Positions 25,757 through 35,316 of a stretch of 47,497 nt of DNA are shown here, piece after piece. The position numbers were made by a program, and so were the translations under genes. The notes under the pieces are model-generated. The model saw only the letters and a program-made list of their open reading frames with translations. It was not told where the DNA came from and did no database searches. Source of the DNA: Sulfurospirillum sp. Lineage in GTDB: Bacteria; Campylobacterota; Campylobacteria; Campylobacterales; Sulfurospirillaceae. Location of the stretch: assembly GCA_016744795.1 (NCBI GenBank), contig JADGDR010000014.1:1-47497 (forward strand), read 5' to 3'. The first letter of the stretch is position 1, and the number at the start of each line of letters is the position of its first letter.

Positions 25757-26683
25757 TTATTTTAAATTTAAATTCCAACACTCTTCTACTATAGGCTCTC
25801 CCCATTCTTTATTTTTATGTGTATTAACTAGCTTAAATCCTAATTTTTGATATAAATGTCTAGCAATAATTAAATCACTAAATGTCCATAAGAAGAGTTG
25901 TTTATAATTTTTTTCTCTACTAAAATCTATTGCTTTGTTAATAAGCATATTTCCAGCACCAAGTCCCCTGAGTGTTGATTCTATAAAGTAGAATCTTAAT
26001 TGTGCAACTTCCGCTTTCATATGTTTAACGGCAATACATCCGCAGGGATTATTGTTGACTTCTAATATGTAAATACAATCTTTTTCTGGACAAAACTTAT
26101 TAATGAGTTGGTTTACTCCATCGCTAACATATGCTTTCCATTTATCTGAATTAAAACTATATTCTTGTTTATAAAGATTTATTTGACTCGATATTATAAA
26201 ATCTTTATCTTCGTTTGAAAAAGGTCTAATTGTAATATCAGTTGTTACTTTAAAAAGATGTTTTTTTATTGTTTTCATTGCGGTATAAACTTCATCGCTT
26301 TCTTTAATGGATAAAGGAGAAAGTAGTTGTTCTATTCGATTATTAGATGTGTTTATTAAGTCATGAATAATTTTATTTCCTTTTTTAGTGAGCTCAATAA
26401 AAGAAACTCTACTATCTTCAGTAGATATTTTTTTTGATATCAAATTCATTTTTTTAAACTTTTCTAGTATTCTACTTATATAACTTTTGTCAATTTTAAG
26501 CTTTGTAGAGAGTTTACTCGCCTTGCAATAGCCTTGTTCATTTAACTCAAACAATATCCTTGCTTCTGTTAATGAAAATTTGGAATTAAGTATATGTTCA
26601 TCGAGTATGCCCATTACATTTGTATAAAAACGATTAAATTCTCTTATTTGGCTTATTGTTTTAGAATCAGTACTTGAATTCAT
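25757..26683 (-). CDS. MarR-GNAT fusion: regulator with acetyltransferase domain
   Basis: A 308-residue two-domain protein. A MarR winged helix (about 10-145) contains LTEARILFEL and KASKLSTKLKIDKSYISRILEKF. A GNAT acetyltransferase domain (about 150-308) has the acetyl-CoA motif STLRGLGAGNMLINKAI and a following LWTF and YQKLGF strand. Such fusions are known in bacteria; the acetylated substrate is unknown. The ATG at 26683 follows AAGGAG. The upstream region holds two matching operator sites covering the -35 and -10 boxes, so autoregulation is likely. Confidence 0.88.
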   Translation of the reverse strand: MNSSTDSKTISQIREFNRFYTNVMGILDEHILNSKFSLTEARILFELNEQGYCKASKLSTKLKIDKSYISRILEKFKKMNLISKKISTEDSRVSFIELTKKGNKIIHDLINTSNNRIEQLLSPLSIKESDEVYTAMKTIKKHLFKVTTDITIRPFSNEDKDFIISSQINLYKQEYSFNSDKWKAYVSDGVNQLINKFCPEKDCIYILEVNNNPCGCIAVKHMKAEVAQLRFYFIESTLRGLGAGNMLINKAIDFSREKNYKQLFLWTFSDLIIARHLYQKLGFKLVNTHKNKEWGEPIVEECWNLNLK

Positions 26684-26704
26684 AAATATCTCCTTACTTA
26701 TATT

Positions 26705-26749
26705 AGTTGACTTTAACAACTATATAATTTTTTGTTGTTTTTGTCAACT
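26705..26749 (-). promoter_or_regulatory. Promoter and paired operators of the MarR-GNAT gene
   Basis: On the minus strand TTGACA (26747-26742) and TATAGT (26724-26719) are separated by 17 nt, a good sigma-70 promoter. Two 17-bp sites flank it in opposite orientation. AGTTGACTTTAACAACT (26705-26721) covers the -10. Its partner AGTTGACAAAAACAACA (minus strand, 26749-26733) covers the -35. They agree at 13 of 17 positions, differing only in the central spacer and last base. Confidence 0.75.
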
Positions 26750-26853
26750 ATATTGTATTTTTATGTTTTCATTGAAAGAAAAATAATTTTAAAATGGCTT
26801 CTTTTTAGCAATCTCATCCAATACAAGTTTTTTATAAATGCTATAATTATAAT

Positions 26854-27684
26854 ATGAAAAACTATAGTGATAGTAGTTACAGTGTCAAATTTTGGCAGCC
26901 TAATATACAAGAAGATGTGACTTTTTATAAATCGCATTTTAATAATTGTGGTTTTGATAAGCATATGCATGACGAACATACTATTAGTATAATTAAAAAT
27001 GGAGTAATGGACTCTTTTATAAGTGGTTCAAAACAAAAAATAAATAATTTTTATGTGTCTTTTATAAACCCTGATGAAGCCCATTCAAATGCGAGTGAAT
27101 ATAAAAAAGAGTATCAATCTTATTCGATATACCTTAAGACATCTTATATTCGTAAACTCTTTGATAATAGTTTTACAAACAAAGAAATATTTTTTAATAA
27201 AAGTTTATTAGAAGATAAACAACTATCTCAAAAACTTTTGTGGATTATTGAAGAAGATGAAAAAAAGAATATTTCTAAGATAGATTTTGAGTGCCAGTTA
27301 GTGCAATTACTCGATAAAATAATCATTGAAAATACAAGTACTAAAATATATACTAAATTAACAACACATGATACAATAATCAAAAAAGCTAAAGAGTATA
27401 TGAATGATAATTATCAGTTTGATTTGAGTCTTGATGATATTTCAAATGAACTTGATGTATCCAAATATCATTTTCTTCGACTCTTCAAAGAGAAAACTTT
27501 TTTTTCTCCTCATGCATATCTAATGTTACGTCGTTTGGAAAAAGCTAAGCATTCTTTACAAGAAGGTAATAGTATTATTGCTACGGCTCATGAGTGTGGA
27601 TTTAGTGACCAAAGTCATTTGCATAGAAGATTTAAAGCTATGACAGGAGTTACACCAGGAAAATATCAAACTTTTTTTAAATAG
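26854..27684 (+). CDS. AraC-family transcriptional regulator
   Basis: A 276-residue regulator. The N-terminal cupin sensor has HMHDEHTISIIKNG (about 37-50). Two C-terminal helix-turn-helix motifs follow (about 175-276: DISNELDVSKYHFLRLFKE, and ATAHECGFSDQSHLHRRFK followed by GVTPGKYQ). It lies directly before azlCD and probably activates them. The regulator gene starts at ATG 26854, directly after TATAATTATAAT (26842-26853), with no Shine-Dalgarno, so its mRNA is probably leaderless. Confidence 0.9.
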   Translation: MKNYSDSSYSVKFWQPNIQEDVTFYKSHFNNCGFDKHMHDEHTISIIKNGVMDSFISGSKQKINNFYVSFINPDEAHSNASEYKKEYQSYSIYLKTSYIRKLFDNSFTNKEIFFNKSLLEDKQLSQKLLWIIEEDEKKNISKIDFECQLVQLLDKIIIENTSTKIYTKLTTHDTIIKKAKEYMNDNYQFDLSLDDISNELDVSKYHFLRLFKEKTFFSPHAYLMLRRLEKAKHSLQEGNSIIATAHECGFSDQSHLHRRFKAMTGVTPGKYQTFFK

Positions 27685-27730
27685 CAAGTGCATCCAATAT
27701 TTTATCTTACATGTAAAGATATAATATCTA

Positions 27731-28408
27731 ATGAAAAATGATTTTAAAAATGGCTTTATGGCTAATATTCCTATTGGATTCAGTGTTGCCGCGTATGGTT
27801 CTGTTTGCGGTATGTTAAGTTCTCAAAGCGGAATAGAGTTATATGAGATGATACTAATGAATGTTTTTATTTTTGCAGGAACTTCACAATTTTTGATAAT
27901 AGACATGTGGAGTAATACCTTAGATGTTATTGGAATAATATTGGCTGCTAGTATGATAAATCTTCGATATTTTTTAATAGGAGCTTCTTTAAACTCACTC
28001 TTTACAAAGAGTTCAAAAACAGAGAAGTTTGCTTATATGCATTTAGTTGCAGATGAGAATTGGGCAGTTACAATGGGGCGTTTACGTAATCAAGAGATTA
28101 CACCACTGTTTTTGTTTGGTGGTGGAGTCTGTTTACTTTTTGTATGGAACATAAGTACAATTACTGGGTATATACTTGGAGAATTTATCTCAGACCCTAG
28201 TAAATATGGTTTGGATTTTGCCTTTGTTTCTATCTTTATATCATTAATATTTACAATGTATAAAGGAAAAACTAATCTGTTTCCTTGGTTAGTAGCTGCA
28301 ATTGTATCAGTTGTAAGTGAAGCTATATTTCCTGGAAAATTATATATTGTATTAGGTGCTATTGCAGGCTCGCTAAGTGCAGTGTTAGCACATAAGGGAA
28401 CCAAATGA
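27731..28408 (+). CDS. azlC: AzlC-family branched-chain amino acid exporter subunit
   Basis: A 225-residue membrane protein with the AzlC N-terminus (GFMANIPIGFSVAAYGSVCG) and MINLRYFLIGASL. With AzlD it exports branched-chain amino acids or analogues (the YgaZH/BrnFE system). A TATAAT (27720-27725) ends 5 nt before the ATG, and no ribosome-binding site is visible. A TACATGTA palindrome lies just upstream (27708). It overlaps azlD by ATGA. Confidence 0.9.
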   Translation: MKNDFKNGFMANIPIGFSVAAYGSVCGMLSSQSGIELYEMILMNVFIFAGTSQFLIIDMWSNTLDVIGIILAASMINLRYFLIGASLNSLFTKSSKTEKFAYMHLVADENWAVTMGRLRNQEITPLFLFGGGVCLLFVWNISTITGYILGEFISDPSKYGLDFAFVSIFISLIFTMYKGKTNLFPWLVAAIVSVVSEAIFPGKLYIVLGAIAGSLSAVLAHKGTK

Positions 28409-28713
28409 GCAATATTGATTTATCTGCAATGCTAATTATATTAGGTGTTGCAGTAGTAACATATACTTTAAGAGTTTCTGGTTTAATGTTTTCTAATAGT
28501 TTGAAAAAAGAGGGCAAGGTAAAAGTCTTTTTAGATTACTTACCTGCAACACTTTTGCTTTCATTAGTCATGCCTACTATTTTAAAAGAAGGTTTTTTGG
28601 GGGTCATTGCAACGGTTTGTATAATTTTTTGCATGTATAAATTTAAAAATATATTGTTATCTATGAGTATAGGGATGCTAGTTGTTGGACTAGGACGAAA
28701 CTTTATTTTGTAA
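28405..28713 (+). CDS. azlD: AzlD-family branched-chain amino acid exporter subunit
   Basis: A 102-residue protein with four hydrophobic helices and the AzlD pattern (TYTLRVSGLMFSN, FLDYLPATLLLSLVMP). It is the small partner of AzlC and its start codon overlaps the azlC stop (ATGA). Length is typical. Confidence 0.9.
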   Translation: MSNIDLSAMLIILGVAVVTYTLRVSGLMFSNSLKKEGKVKVFLDYLPATLLLSLVMPTILKEGFLGVIATVCIIFCMYKFKNILLSMSIGMLVVGLGRNFIL

Positions 28714-28801
28714 CTTATAATCCGTCTTGTGTATAATTACTCATTTGTGTTTTATTGGTATTTACATAAACATATTATAATGAACCCAAAAAAGAGCAAA
28801 A

Positions 28802-29929
28802 ATGGAAATATTCCGTATTATATTTGTAATAGTTGCAACTTTAGTTTTAGCAGGTATAAATGTTTATGCTTATCGTAGATTTCTTTGTAAAGTAGAAATT
28901 CTTAAAAAACATAAAAAACTTATAAAGTGGCTAATTATTCTTATGAGTATATGTGAAATGATATTCTTTTATAGCCTACGTGCAAGCAACATGGATGTAT
29001 CTTTGTATCTCGTATTTTCATCTTTAATCGGTATATCATTTATGCTTTTTTGCATAGCTATTTTATATGATATTTTTCATATTCCGTTAAATAAAGTTCC
29101 ATTCGATAAATCACGAAGATTGATGTTAAAAACCATACTTGACGTAACTATGCTTGTTTTGGCATTTTCTTATATGATAAAAGGGTTTTTTAATGGTTTT
29201 AAAAAACCTATTATTAAAGAAGTTGACATTAAGATAAAGGGTCTAAAAAAAGAGTTAAATATAGTCCAAATTAGTGACGTACATATAGGTAAAAGTTTAG
29301 GCAAAGATTTTTTAGATGGAATTGTAAAAGATATTAATATGCTTAATGCAGACATAGTGGTTATTACAGGTGATTTAGTTGATTTACATGTAGATGAAAT
29401 TGGTGATAAACTTGATTCTCTTAAAGATATCAAAAGTCGATATGGAGTATATTTTGTGAGTGGAAATCACGAGTATTTTCATGGTGTAGAGGCTATTTGT
29501 GAATATTTAAAGTCTTTACATGTAAAGGTTCTTACAAATGAAAGCGTTGTTATAAATCAGCAAATAAACTTAGCAGGAATTACAGATTTGATGGGAAGAC
29601 GACTTGGTGTATTAAAGCCAGATTTACAAAAAGCGCTCTTACATGTAAACCCAGAACTTCCTACAGTTTTGTTAGCACATCAACCAAAAATAACAAATGA
29701 GTTAAAAAATGAAAAAATAGATTTAATTCTAAGCGGACATACTCATGGTGGTCAAATTTTTCCTTTTGGACTTTTGGTTTTACTTGATCAGCCTTATTTA
29801 GCTGGACTTTACCAACACTCTAAAAATACTCAGATTTTTGTAAGTAATGGAGCAGGGTATTGGGGACCACCAATAAGAGTAATGGCTCCTAGCGAGATAG
29901 TAAAAATAAAGTTAAACCTCTCTTTTTAA
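28802..29929 (+). CDS. Membrane-anchored metallophosphoesterase (YkuE/YaeI type)
   Basis: A 375-residue protein. The first about 130 residues carry four hydrophobic helices. A calcineurin-like phosphoesterase domain follows with all metal motifs: ISDVHIG, TGDLVD, GNHEYF and SGHTHGGQ. Relatives of this architecture act on phosphorylated membrane-linked substrates such as UDP-diacylglucosamine or lipids; the substrate here is unknown. Three TACATGTA palindromes (29385, 29517, 29640) all read LHV. Its 3' end overlaps the convergent methyltransferase by 18 bp. Confidence 0.87.
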   Translation: MEIFRIIFVIVATLVLAGINVYAYRRFLCKVEILKKHKKLIKWLIILMSICEMIFFYSLRASNMDVSLYLVFSSLIGISFMLFCIAILYDIFHIPLNKVPFDKSRRLMLKTILDVTMLVLAFSYMIKGFFNGFKKPIIKEVDIKIKGLKKELNIVQISDVHIGKSLGKDFLDGIVKDINMLNADIVVITGDLVDLHVDEIGDKLDSLKDIKSRYGVYFVSGNHEYFHGVEAICEYLKSLHVKVLTNESVVINQQINLAGITDLMGRRLGVLKPDLQKALLHVNPELPTVLLAHQPKITNELKNEKIDLILSGHTHGGQIFPFGLLVLLDQPYLAGLYQHSKNTQIFVSNGAGYWGPPIRVMAPSEIVKIKLNLSF

Positions 29930-30517
29930 AACCATTCTTATAACACTAGCCTCACCTCTGTGTCCTTTACCTTCATCTAGTACTACAATCTCTTGTGAGA
30001 GCTTGTGTATGGTACAGGGTAGGCTTGAAAACAGTTTGTATAACTCATCTAATTGATAGAGTAGATTTGTATTTTTAGGTCCTCCACTTAGAAAATTCAT
30101 TTGGTCTATACTAAAAAATTCTGCTATAAAATATCCATTTTCTTCTAAAGCATCGATTGCTTTTATAAACATATTTTTTTGTTCATCTCTTTTGAGGTGT
30201 ATAAAAGTTGAGATTATAACATCGTATTTGTGTGCAGCTTGCCAATTTTCTAAAAGTGTATGCCTTATAGTTATGGCTACATTTTCTTTAAGTGCTCTTT
30301 GTTGTAACTTTTTTAGTCCAATATCAGAAGCATCAAGCGCCTCTACATGTAAACCTTTTTTTGCTAAAAAGAGAGCATTTCTACCTTCTCCTTCACCTAA
30401 ACATAAAACCTTAGAACCTTTCTTAATTAAATGAGAGTTTTCTTTTATAAAATTATTTACTTCAGTTCCGTATAAAAATCCATCACGTGAAAACTTACTA
30501 TTCCATAATGCTTGCAT
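29912..30517 (-). CDS. Class I SAM-dependent methyltransferase (TehB-like)
   Basis: A 201-residue methyltransferase with the SAM-binding VLCLGEGEGRNALFLAKKG (about 38-56), acidic ALDAS after strand two and a later IISTFIHL. The overall form matches TehB/tellurite-resistance and thiol methyltransferase relatives, so small-molecule substrates are more likely than macromolecules. It is single and convergent with the phosphoesterase gene. Confidence 0.82.
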   Translation of the reverse strand: MQALWNSKFSRDGFLYGTEVNNFIKENSHLIKKGSKVLCLGEGEGRNALFLAKKGLHVEALDASDIGLKKLQQRALKENVAITIRHTLLENWQAAHKYDVIISTFIHLKRDEQKNMFIKAIDALEENGYFIAEFFSIDQMNFLSGGPKNTNLLYQLDELYKLFSSLPCTIHKLSQEIVVLDEGKGHRGEASVIRMVLKREV

Positions 30518-30644
30518 AAAATCAATCCTTTTTTATTGATAGTATTGTATCATATTAGACTTCACAAAGTGAAAACTTTAGTGATAGGAGTTTTTAAGGG
30601 ACTTTGTTGCTTAAAAAAGAGAAAATAATTAAAAAGGCTAATGT

Positions 30645-31226
30645 ATGTTATACCCAAAATTTTATGATGAAATTGAAACAATAAAAATTACTGATGAGTT
30701 ATCAGATATTCTTGGTGCTTTTGAAAATGGTGCTATAGAGTTTTCTTACTTAGATGCAGTAAAGAGCGCAGGGCATAGTTGTCCCACAGTAGCAGGAGCT
30801 TTTTTAATGCTTAAAGAAGGATTAAAAAGATTTGACAGTCCAAAACGTGGTGAAATTAATGCTTACCTTAAAGACGACATAACTGAAGGTGTGACAGGCG
30901 TTATATCTAATGTGATAGCCCAAGTAATAGGTTCTACATGCAAGAGTGGTTTTCATGGACTTGCTGGAAAGTATGATAGACGTGGTTTGATGCATTTTAA
31001 TGCTGACATTACTTCTTCTATGCGATTAGTTGACAGAAGTGGTAAAGTTGTGGATATAGAATATAATCCAAATGGATTAGCACCAAGTTCAAAAATGAGT
31101 CCTCTTATGCAAAAAGTTATCTCAGGAACTGCAATTAAAGAAGAAAAAGAAGAGTTTAAAGCGTTGTGGCAAGAGCGTGTGGAGCGAATTTTAAAATTTC
31201 CAGATGTAGTAATAACTATAAAATAA
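30645..31226 (+). CDS. FmdE-like protein
   Basis: A 193-residue soluble protein. The motif SAGHSCPTVAGAF (about 41-53) matches the GHxCP core of the FmdE family, named after a formylmethanofuran dehydrogenase subunit. A second part, STCKSGFHGLAGKYDRRG, may add metal ligands. FmdE-like proteins occur widely outside methanogens with unproven roles, sometimes with molybdenum enzymes. AAAGG precedes the ATG. It stands alone, 40 nt before the Cache-GGDEF-EAL gene. Confidence 0.7.
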   Translation: MLYPKFYDEIETIKITDELSDILGAFENGAIEFSYLDAVKSAGHSCPTVAGAFLMLKEGLKRFDSPKRGEINAYLKDDITEGVTGVISNVIAQVIGSTCKSGFHGLAGKYDRRGLMHFNADITSSMRLVDRSGKVVDIEYNPNGLAPSSKMSPLMQKVISGTAIKEEKEEFKALWQERVERILKFPDVVITIK

Positions 31227-31267
31227 TAGTACAATATGCTATCTCTTTGTTAACCTAGGATATTTTA

Positions 31268-33766
31268 TTGAAAAATAAGAATAGTAGTAGTAGTTTAACC
31301 AAATGGATGGTAATCCTACCACTTTTTGGGATAGCTATAACAGCACTTGCATTAATTAAGATTTTTTTAAACTATGAAACAGATGTTTACAATGAGAGTA
31401 TATTTGAGATACGTAAAGATGTAATTAAACAAAGTAAGATAAATGCATACGATAGAGTTTTTGAAATTGAAAATCATATAAAAACTAGTGAGAAAATATT
31501 AAAACAAGAGTCTGAAGAAGAAGTTAAAAGTATGGTAAATATTGCTTTTGGTCTGATAGACTCTATCTATAAAAATTCTAAAAATCTGCCTAAAAAAGAG
31601 ATAAAAACGAGAGTTATAAAGTATCTGCGAGATGTTAGATTTTTTAACAACAATAGTGGATACTTTTTTATCTATGATATGAATGGTACCTGTCTCTTAC
31701 TTCCCCCTATGCCAGATTTAGAAAACACAAATCTTCTAAATATAAAAGATGCAAAAGGTAATTTTACAATAAAAGAACATTTAAAAATAATCGAAAAATC
31801 AAAAGAGGGATTTTACGAATGGTATTGGTATAAACTAGGAAGTAAAGAGATGAAAAAGAAGATAGGTTTCGTAAAAGCTTATGAAAATTTAGGCATATAT
31901 GTAGGCACTGCTCGGTATGAAGAAGATATCTTGGAAAATGTAAAAAAAGAGGTACAAGAACAACTTATAGATATACGTTATGAAGACAAAGGATATATTT
32001 TTGCCTTTGATTATAGTGGAAATACAATATCTGATATTAAAAAAGATCTTATAGGTGTAAATAGATGGAATGTTGTTAGCGATAATGAGCATATTATTAA
32101 AAATTTTATAAATGGAACAAGATTATTAGAAGAGGGATCTTTTATGACTTATCTTGATACACCTAATTCAAAAACTGGTAAGAAAGCGTATAAAACATCT
32201 TTTGTTAAGGATATACCAGAAATTGGGTGGGTTATAGGTACTGGAGCTTACTATAATGATGTATTATCAAAGGTAGAATTTAAACGTAAAAAACTAAGAG
32301 AAAAATTTTCTGATGTTGTTAAAAAAATAGGATATGCTACGTCTTTAGTTTTAATAATAATGTTTATAATTACTCTAATTATATCTTTTAAATTACATAA
32401 TATTTTGAAAAATTATCAAAAGAGTTTGCTAATAAAAAATAAGCAAAGCATAAAACAAAAAGAGCAGTTGGTTTATCAATTAGAACATGATCATCTAACA
32501 CAACTACCAAATAGAATTTTGCTTATGGAAAGGTTAAATCAATCTATAAATCAATCTAAAAGAGATCAAAGAGAGATTGCTGTTATGTTTATTGATATAG
32601 ATAAGTTTAAAGATATTAATGACACTTTAGGACATGATGTCGGAGATATTATACTTAAAGAGACTGCCAAAAGACTTGAAAATTCTATACGAAAATCAGA
32701 TATAGTGGCTAGATTTGGTGGAGATGAGTTTATCATTATTGTAGATAATTATAAAAACATACAAGACATCATAACTATCATAGGAAAAATTCAAAAGTCG
32801 GTAAAAGATCCTATATACTTAGGTGAGAGTGAATATAAGACAACATTGAGCATAGGTATAAGTATTTTTCCAGAAGATGGAGAAGACCCTTCTTTACTTC
32901 TTAAAAATGCAGATATAGCTATGTATAGAGCAAAAGATAGCGGACGAGATGGCTATAGATTTTTTACTAAGCATATGGATGAAGAGATACAGACTCGTAT
33001 GAAAATTGAAAACTCTTTAGCTATTGCATGTAAAAAAAGAGAATTTGTCCTTTATTATCAACCAGTTATAGATGCAATTAGTGGGAAAATAGTAGGGGCT
33101 GAAGCTCTGATAAGATGGCAACATCCTACGCGTGGACTTATATATCCAGATGATTTTATTCCCATAGCTGAAGAGAGTAATCTTATAGTTTCAATTGGAG
33201 AGTGGGTTATCGATGAAGCTATGAGACAAATAGTAGAGTGGAAGACCAAAGGATATGGCATAGAAAAAGTAGCCATAAACTTGGCTACACGTCAACTTGA
33301 AAACAATAATTTGCTTGAATATATAGAACAATCACTCAAGCGTACTTCTTGCAAAGCAAAATGGATTGAATTTGAAGTAATTGAGCGTTATGTTATGAAA
33401 GATATTAAAAAATCAATAAAGACTTTAAAGGTATTGAGACAAATGGGAATAGATGTTGCTATAGATGATTTTGGCACAGGATATTCTTCTTTAGCATATC
33501 TTAAAAATCTACCTATAACAAAATTAAAGATTGATAGAGCTTTTGTTAAAAACTTGGACAATAGTTTTGAAGATAGAGCAATAGCAAAAACCATTATTGC
33601 TCTTGGAAATGGTCTTTTGATGAAGGTTTTAGCTGAAGGTGTTGAAACAAAAGAGCAAAAATCATTTTTGAGTAAACAAAGTTGTTCTTTGATGCAAGGA
33701 TATCTTTTTAGCAAACCATTGTCTTGTCAAGATATAGAGGCTCATCTAAAAAGAGGAAGTTTCTAG
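31268..33766 (+). CDS. Cache-GGDEF-EAL bifunctional c-di-GMP enzyme
   Basis: An 832-residue membrane protein. TM1 is at about 13-32, followed by a large periplasmic region with two Cache-like units (NNSGYFFIYDMNG and DKGYIFAFDYSGN each begin a PAS-like core). TM2 is at about 358-378. The GGDEF domain has GGDEF at 484-488. The EAL domain has EALIR at 612-616, plus IDDFGTGYSSL, KIDRAFV and AEGVET, so both activities look intact. The conserved NLSARQ and TES motifs read NLATRQ and VIERY, a modest divergence. Start TTG at 31268. It senses a small extracellular ligand and tunes c-di-GMP. Confidence 0.9.
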   Translation: MKNKNSSSSLTKWMVILPLFGIAITALALIKIFLNYETDVYNESIFEIRKDVIKQSKINAYDRVFEIENHIKTSEKILKQESEEEVKSMVNIAFGLIDSIYKNSKNLPKKEIKTRVIKYLRDVRFFNNNSGYFFIYDMNGTCLLLPPMPDLENTNLLNIKDAKGNFTIKEHLKIIEKSKEGFYEWYWYKLGSKEMKKKIGFVKAYENLGIYVGTARYEEDILENVKKEVQEQLIDIRYEDKGYIFAFDYSGNTISDIKKDLIGVNRWNVVSDNEHIIKNFINGTRLLEEGSFMTYLDTPNSKTGKKAYKTSFVKDIPEIGWVIGTGAYYNDVLSKVEFKRKKLREKFSDVVKKIGYATSLVLIIMFIITLIISFKLHNILKNYQKSLLIKNKQSIKQKEQLVYQLEHDHLTQLPNRILLMERLNQSINQSKRDQREIAVMFIDIDKFKDINDTLGHDVGDIILKETAKRLENSIRKSDIVARFGGDEFIIIVDNYKNIQDIITIIGKIQKSVKDPIYLGESEYKTTLSIGISIFPEDGEDPSLLLKNADIAMYRAKDSGRDGYRFFTKHMDEEIQTRMKIENSLAIACKKREFVLYYQPVIDAISGKIVGAEALIRWQHPTRGLIYPDDFIPIAEESNLIVSIGEWVIDEAMRQIVEWKTKGYGIEKVAINLATRQLENNNLLEYIEQSLKRTSCKAKWIEFEVIERYVMKDIKKSIKTLKVLRQMGIDVAIDDFGTGYSSLAYLKNLPITKLKIDRAFVKNLDNSFEDRAIAKTIIALGNGLLMKVLAEGVETKEQKSFLSKQSCSLMQGYLFSKPLSCQDIEAHLKRGSF

Positions 33767-33880
33767 ATTTATCCATTATTGTTATAACAAAGATGATATT
33801 ATTGTATTAGCTAAAAAAATCATATAAACTTTAATGATACAAAGTGTATGATAGAAAAATAAATTTTAAAAGAAGAAAAT

Positions 33881-35263
33881 ATGAATTCAGTTTTTGAACT
33901 TTTTAAAATAGGCATTGGACCTTCAAGCTCACACACAGTAGGACCTATGCGAATAGCTTGTATGTTTGTAAAAGAGGCGTATGAGAGTGGAGAGTTACAG
34001 AAGTGTGACCATATTAAAGTAGAGCTTTTTGGTTCACTTGGGGCAACTGGACGAGGACATAGTAGTGATAAAGCCACAGTTTTAGGGTTGATGGGAAATG
34101 TACCTGAAAATGTAGATATGATTGAAGCTAAAAAGAGGTTAAAAGATGTTATTGAGCATAAAAAAATCAATCTTTTAGAGATTAAAAGAGTAAATTTTGA
34201 TTTTGAGAAAGATTTGGTTTTAAATGGTTCAAAATTTTTAGACTTTCACCCTAATGCCATGAGTCTTTACATGTATGATGAAAATGAAGAGTTGCTTATA
34301 GAAAAAACATACTACTCAATTGGTGGTGGAGCAGTTGTTAGTGAAGATGATATAAACAGTGAGAATAACAAACAAAAAGTAGACTTACCCTATAACTTTA
34401 AAAATGCAGATGAACTTTTAGAAAAATGTCGCAAAAATTCTTTACATGTAAGTACTCTTATGCTTGAAAATGAGAAGGTTTTTAGAAGTGAAGATGAGGT
34501 TAGAAAAGGTCTTTTAGAGATTTGGCGAGTAATGCAAGAGTGTGTAAAAAAAGGTTGCGAGACAACAGGAGAGTTACCAGTTTTAGGAGTGAAAAGAAGA
34601 GCAAATAAAATCTATAATAAACTTCACGAAAAAGATGGATTTGCAATGATTGATCCCCTTGAAGTAATGGATTGGATAAATCTTTGGGCATTAGCAGTAA
34701 ATGAACAAAATGCTTGTGGTCAAAAAATAGTAACTGCTCCAACTAATGGGGCAGCTGGAATAATTCCTTCTGTAATGCACTATATGAATAAGTTTTTAGG
34801 AAGTACATTTAAAGAGTATGATGAAGATAAAATTATAAATTTCTTACTTACAGCAGGAGCAATAGGCTTGCTTTATCAAAATAATGCCTCTATAAGCGGG
34901 GCAGATGTTGGATGTCAAGGTGAAGTGGGTGTGGCTTGCTCTATGGCAGCAGGTGCTTTAGCTGAAGCAATGGGTGGAACAATAGAACAAGTAGAAAATG
35001 CGGCCGAGATAGCGATGGAACATAGTTTAGGACTTACTTGCGACCCCATAGGAGGACTAGTACAAATTCCGTGTATAGAGAGAAATGCAGTAGCTTCAGT
35101 AAGAGCTGTCAATTCAGCTAGAATGGCATTAAATGGAGATGGAAGTCACTACGTTTCACTTGATAGTGTTATAAAAACTATGTTTGAAACAGGTAAAGAT
35201 ATGATGAGTAAATACAAAGAGACTTCAAAAGGTGGACTTGCGGTAAATATTGTTGCATGTTAA
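33881..35263 (+). CDS. sdaA: L-serine ammonia-lyase (iron-sulfur serine dehydratase)
   Basis: A 460-residue single-chain enzyme. The beta-domain signature GIGPSSSHTVGPMR is at about 11-24. The alpha domain has TAPTNGAAGIIPSV, and cluster cysteines are in VGCQGEVGVACSM and GLTCDPIGG. It deaminates L-serine to pyruvate, a main carbon source route in Campylobacter relatives. AGAAG precedes the ATG. Two TACATGTA palindromes are present: 34268 reads SLYMY and 34443 reads LHV. Confidence 0.94.
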   Translation: MNSVFELFKIGIGPSSSHTVGPMRIACMFVKEAYESGELQKCDHIKVELFGSLGATGRGHSSDKATVLGLMGNVPENVDMIEAKKRLKDVIEHKKINLLEIKRVNFDFEKDLVLNGSKFLDFHPNAMSLYMYDENEELLIEKTYYSIGGGAVVSEDDINSENNKQKVDLPYNFKNADELLEKCRKNSLHVSTLMLENEKVFRSEDEVRKGLLEIWRVMQECVKKGCETTGELPVLGVKRRANKIYNKLHEKDGFAMIDPLEVMDWINLWALAVNEQNACGQKIVTAPTNGAAGIIPSVMHYMNKFLGSTFKEYDEDKIINFLLTAGAIGLLYQNNASISGADVGCQGEVGVACSMAAGALAEAMGGTIEQVENAAEIAMEHSLGLTCDPIGGLVQIPCIERNAVASVRAVNSARMALNGDGSHYVSLDSVIKTMFETGKDMMSKYKETSKGGLAVNIVAC

Positions 35264-35316
35264 AGTATGGTATAATAAATACTTAAGTTACATAAAAAAC
35301 ATAATATAGGTGGAAG

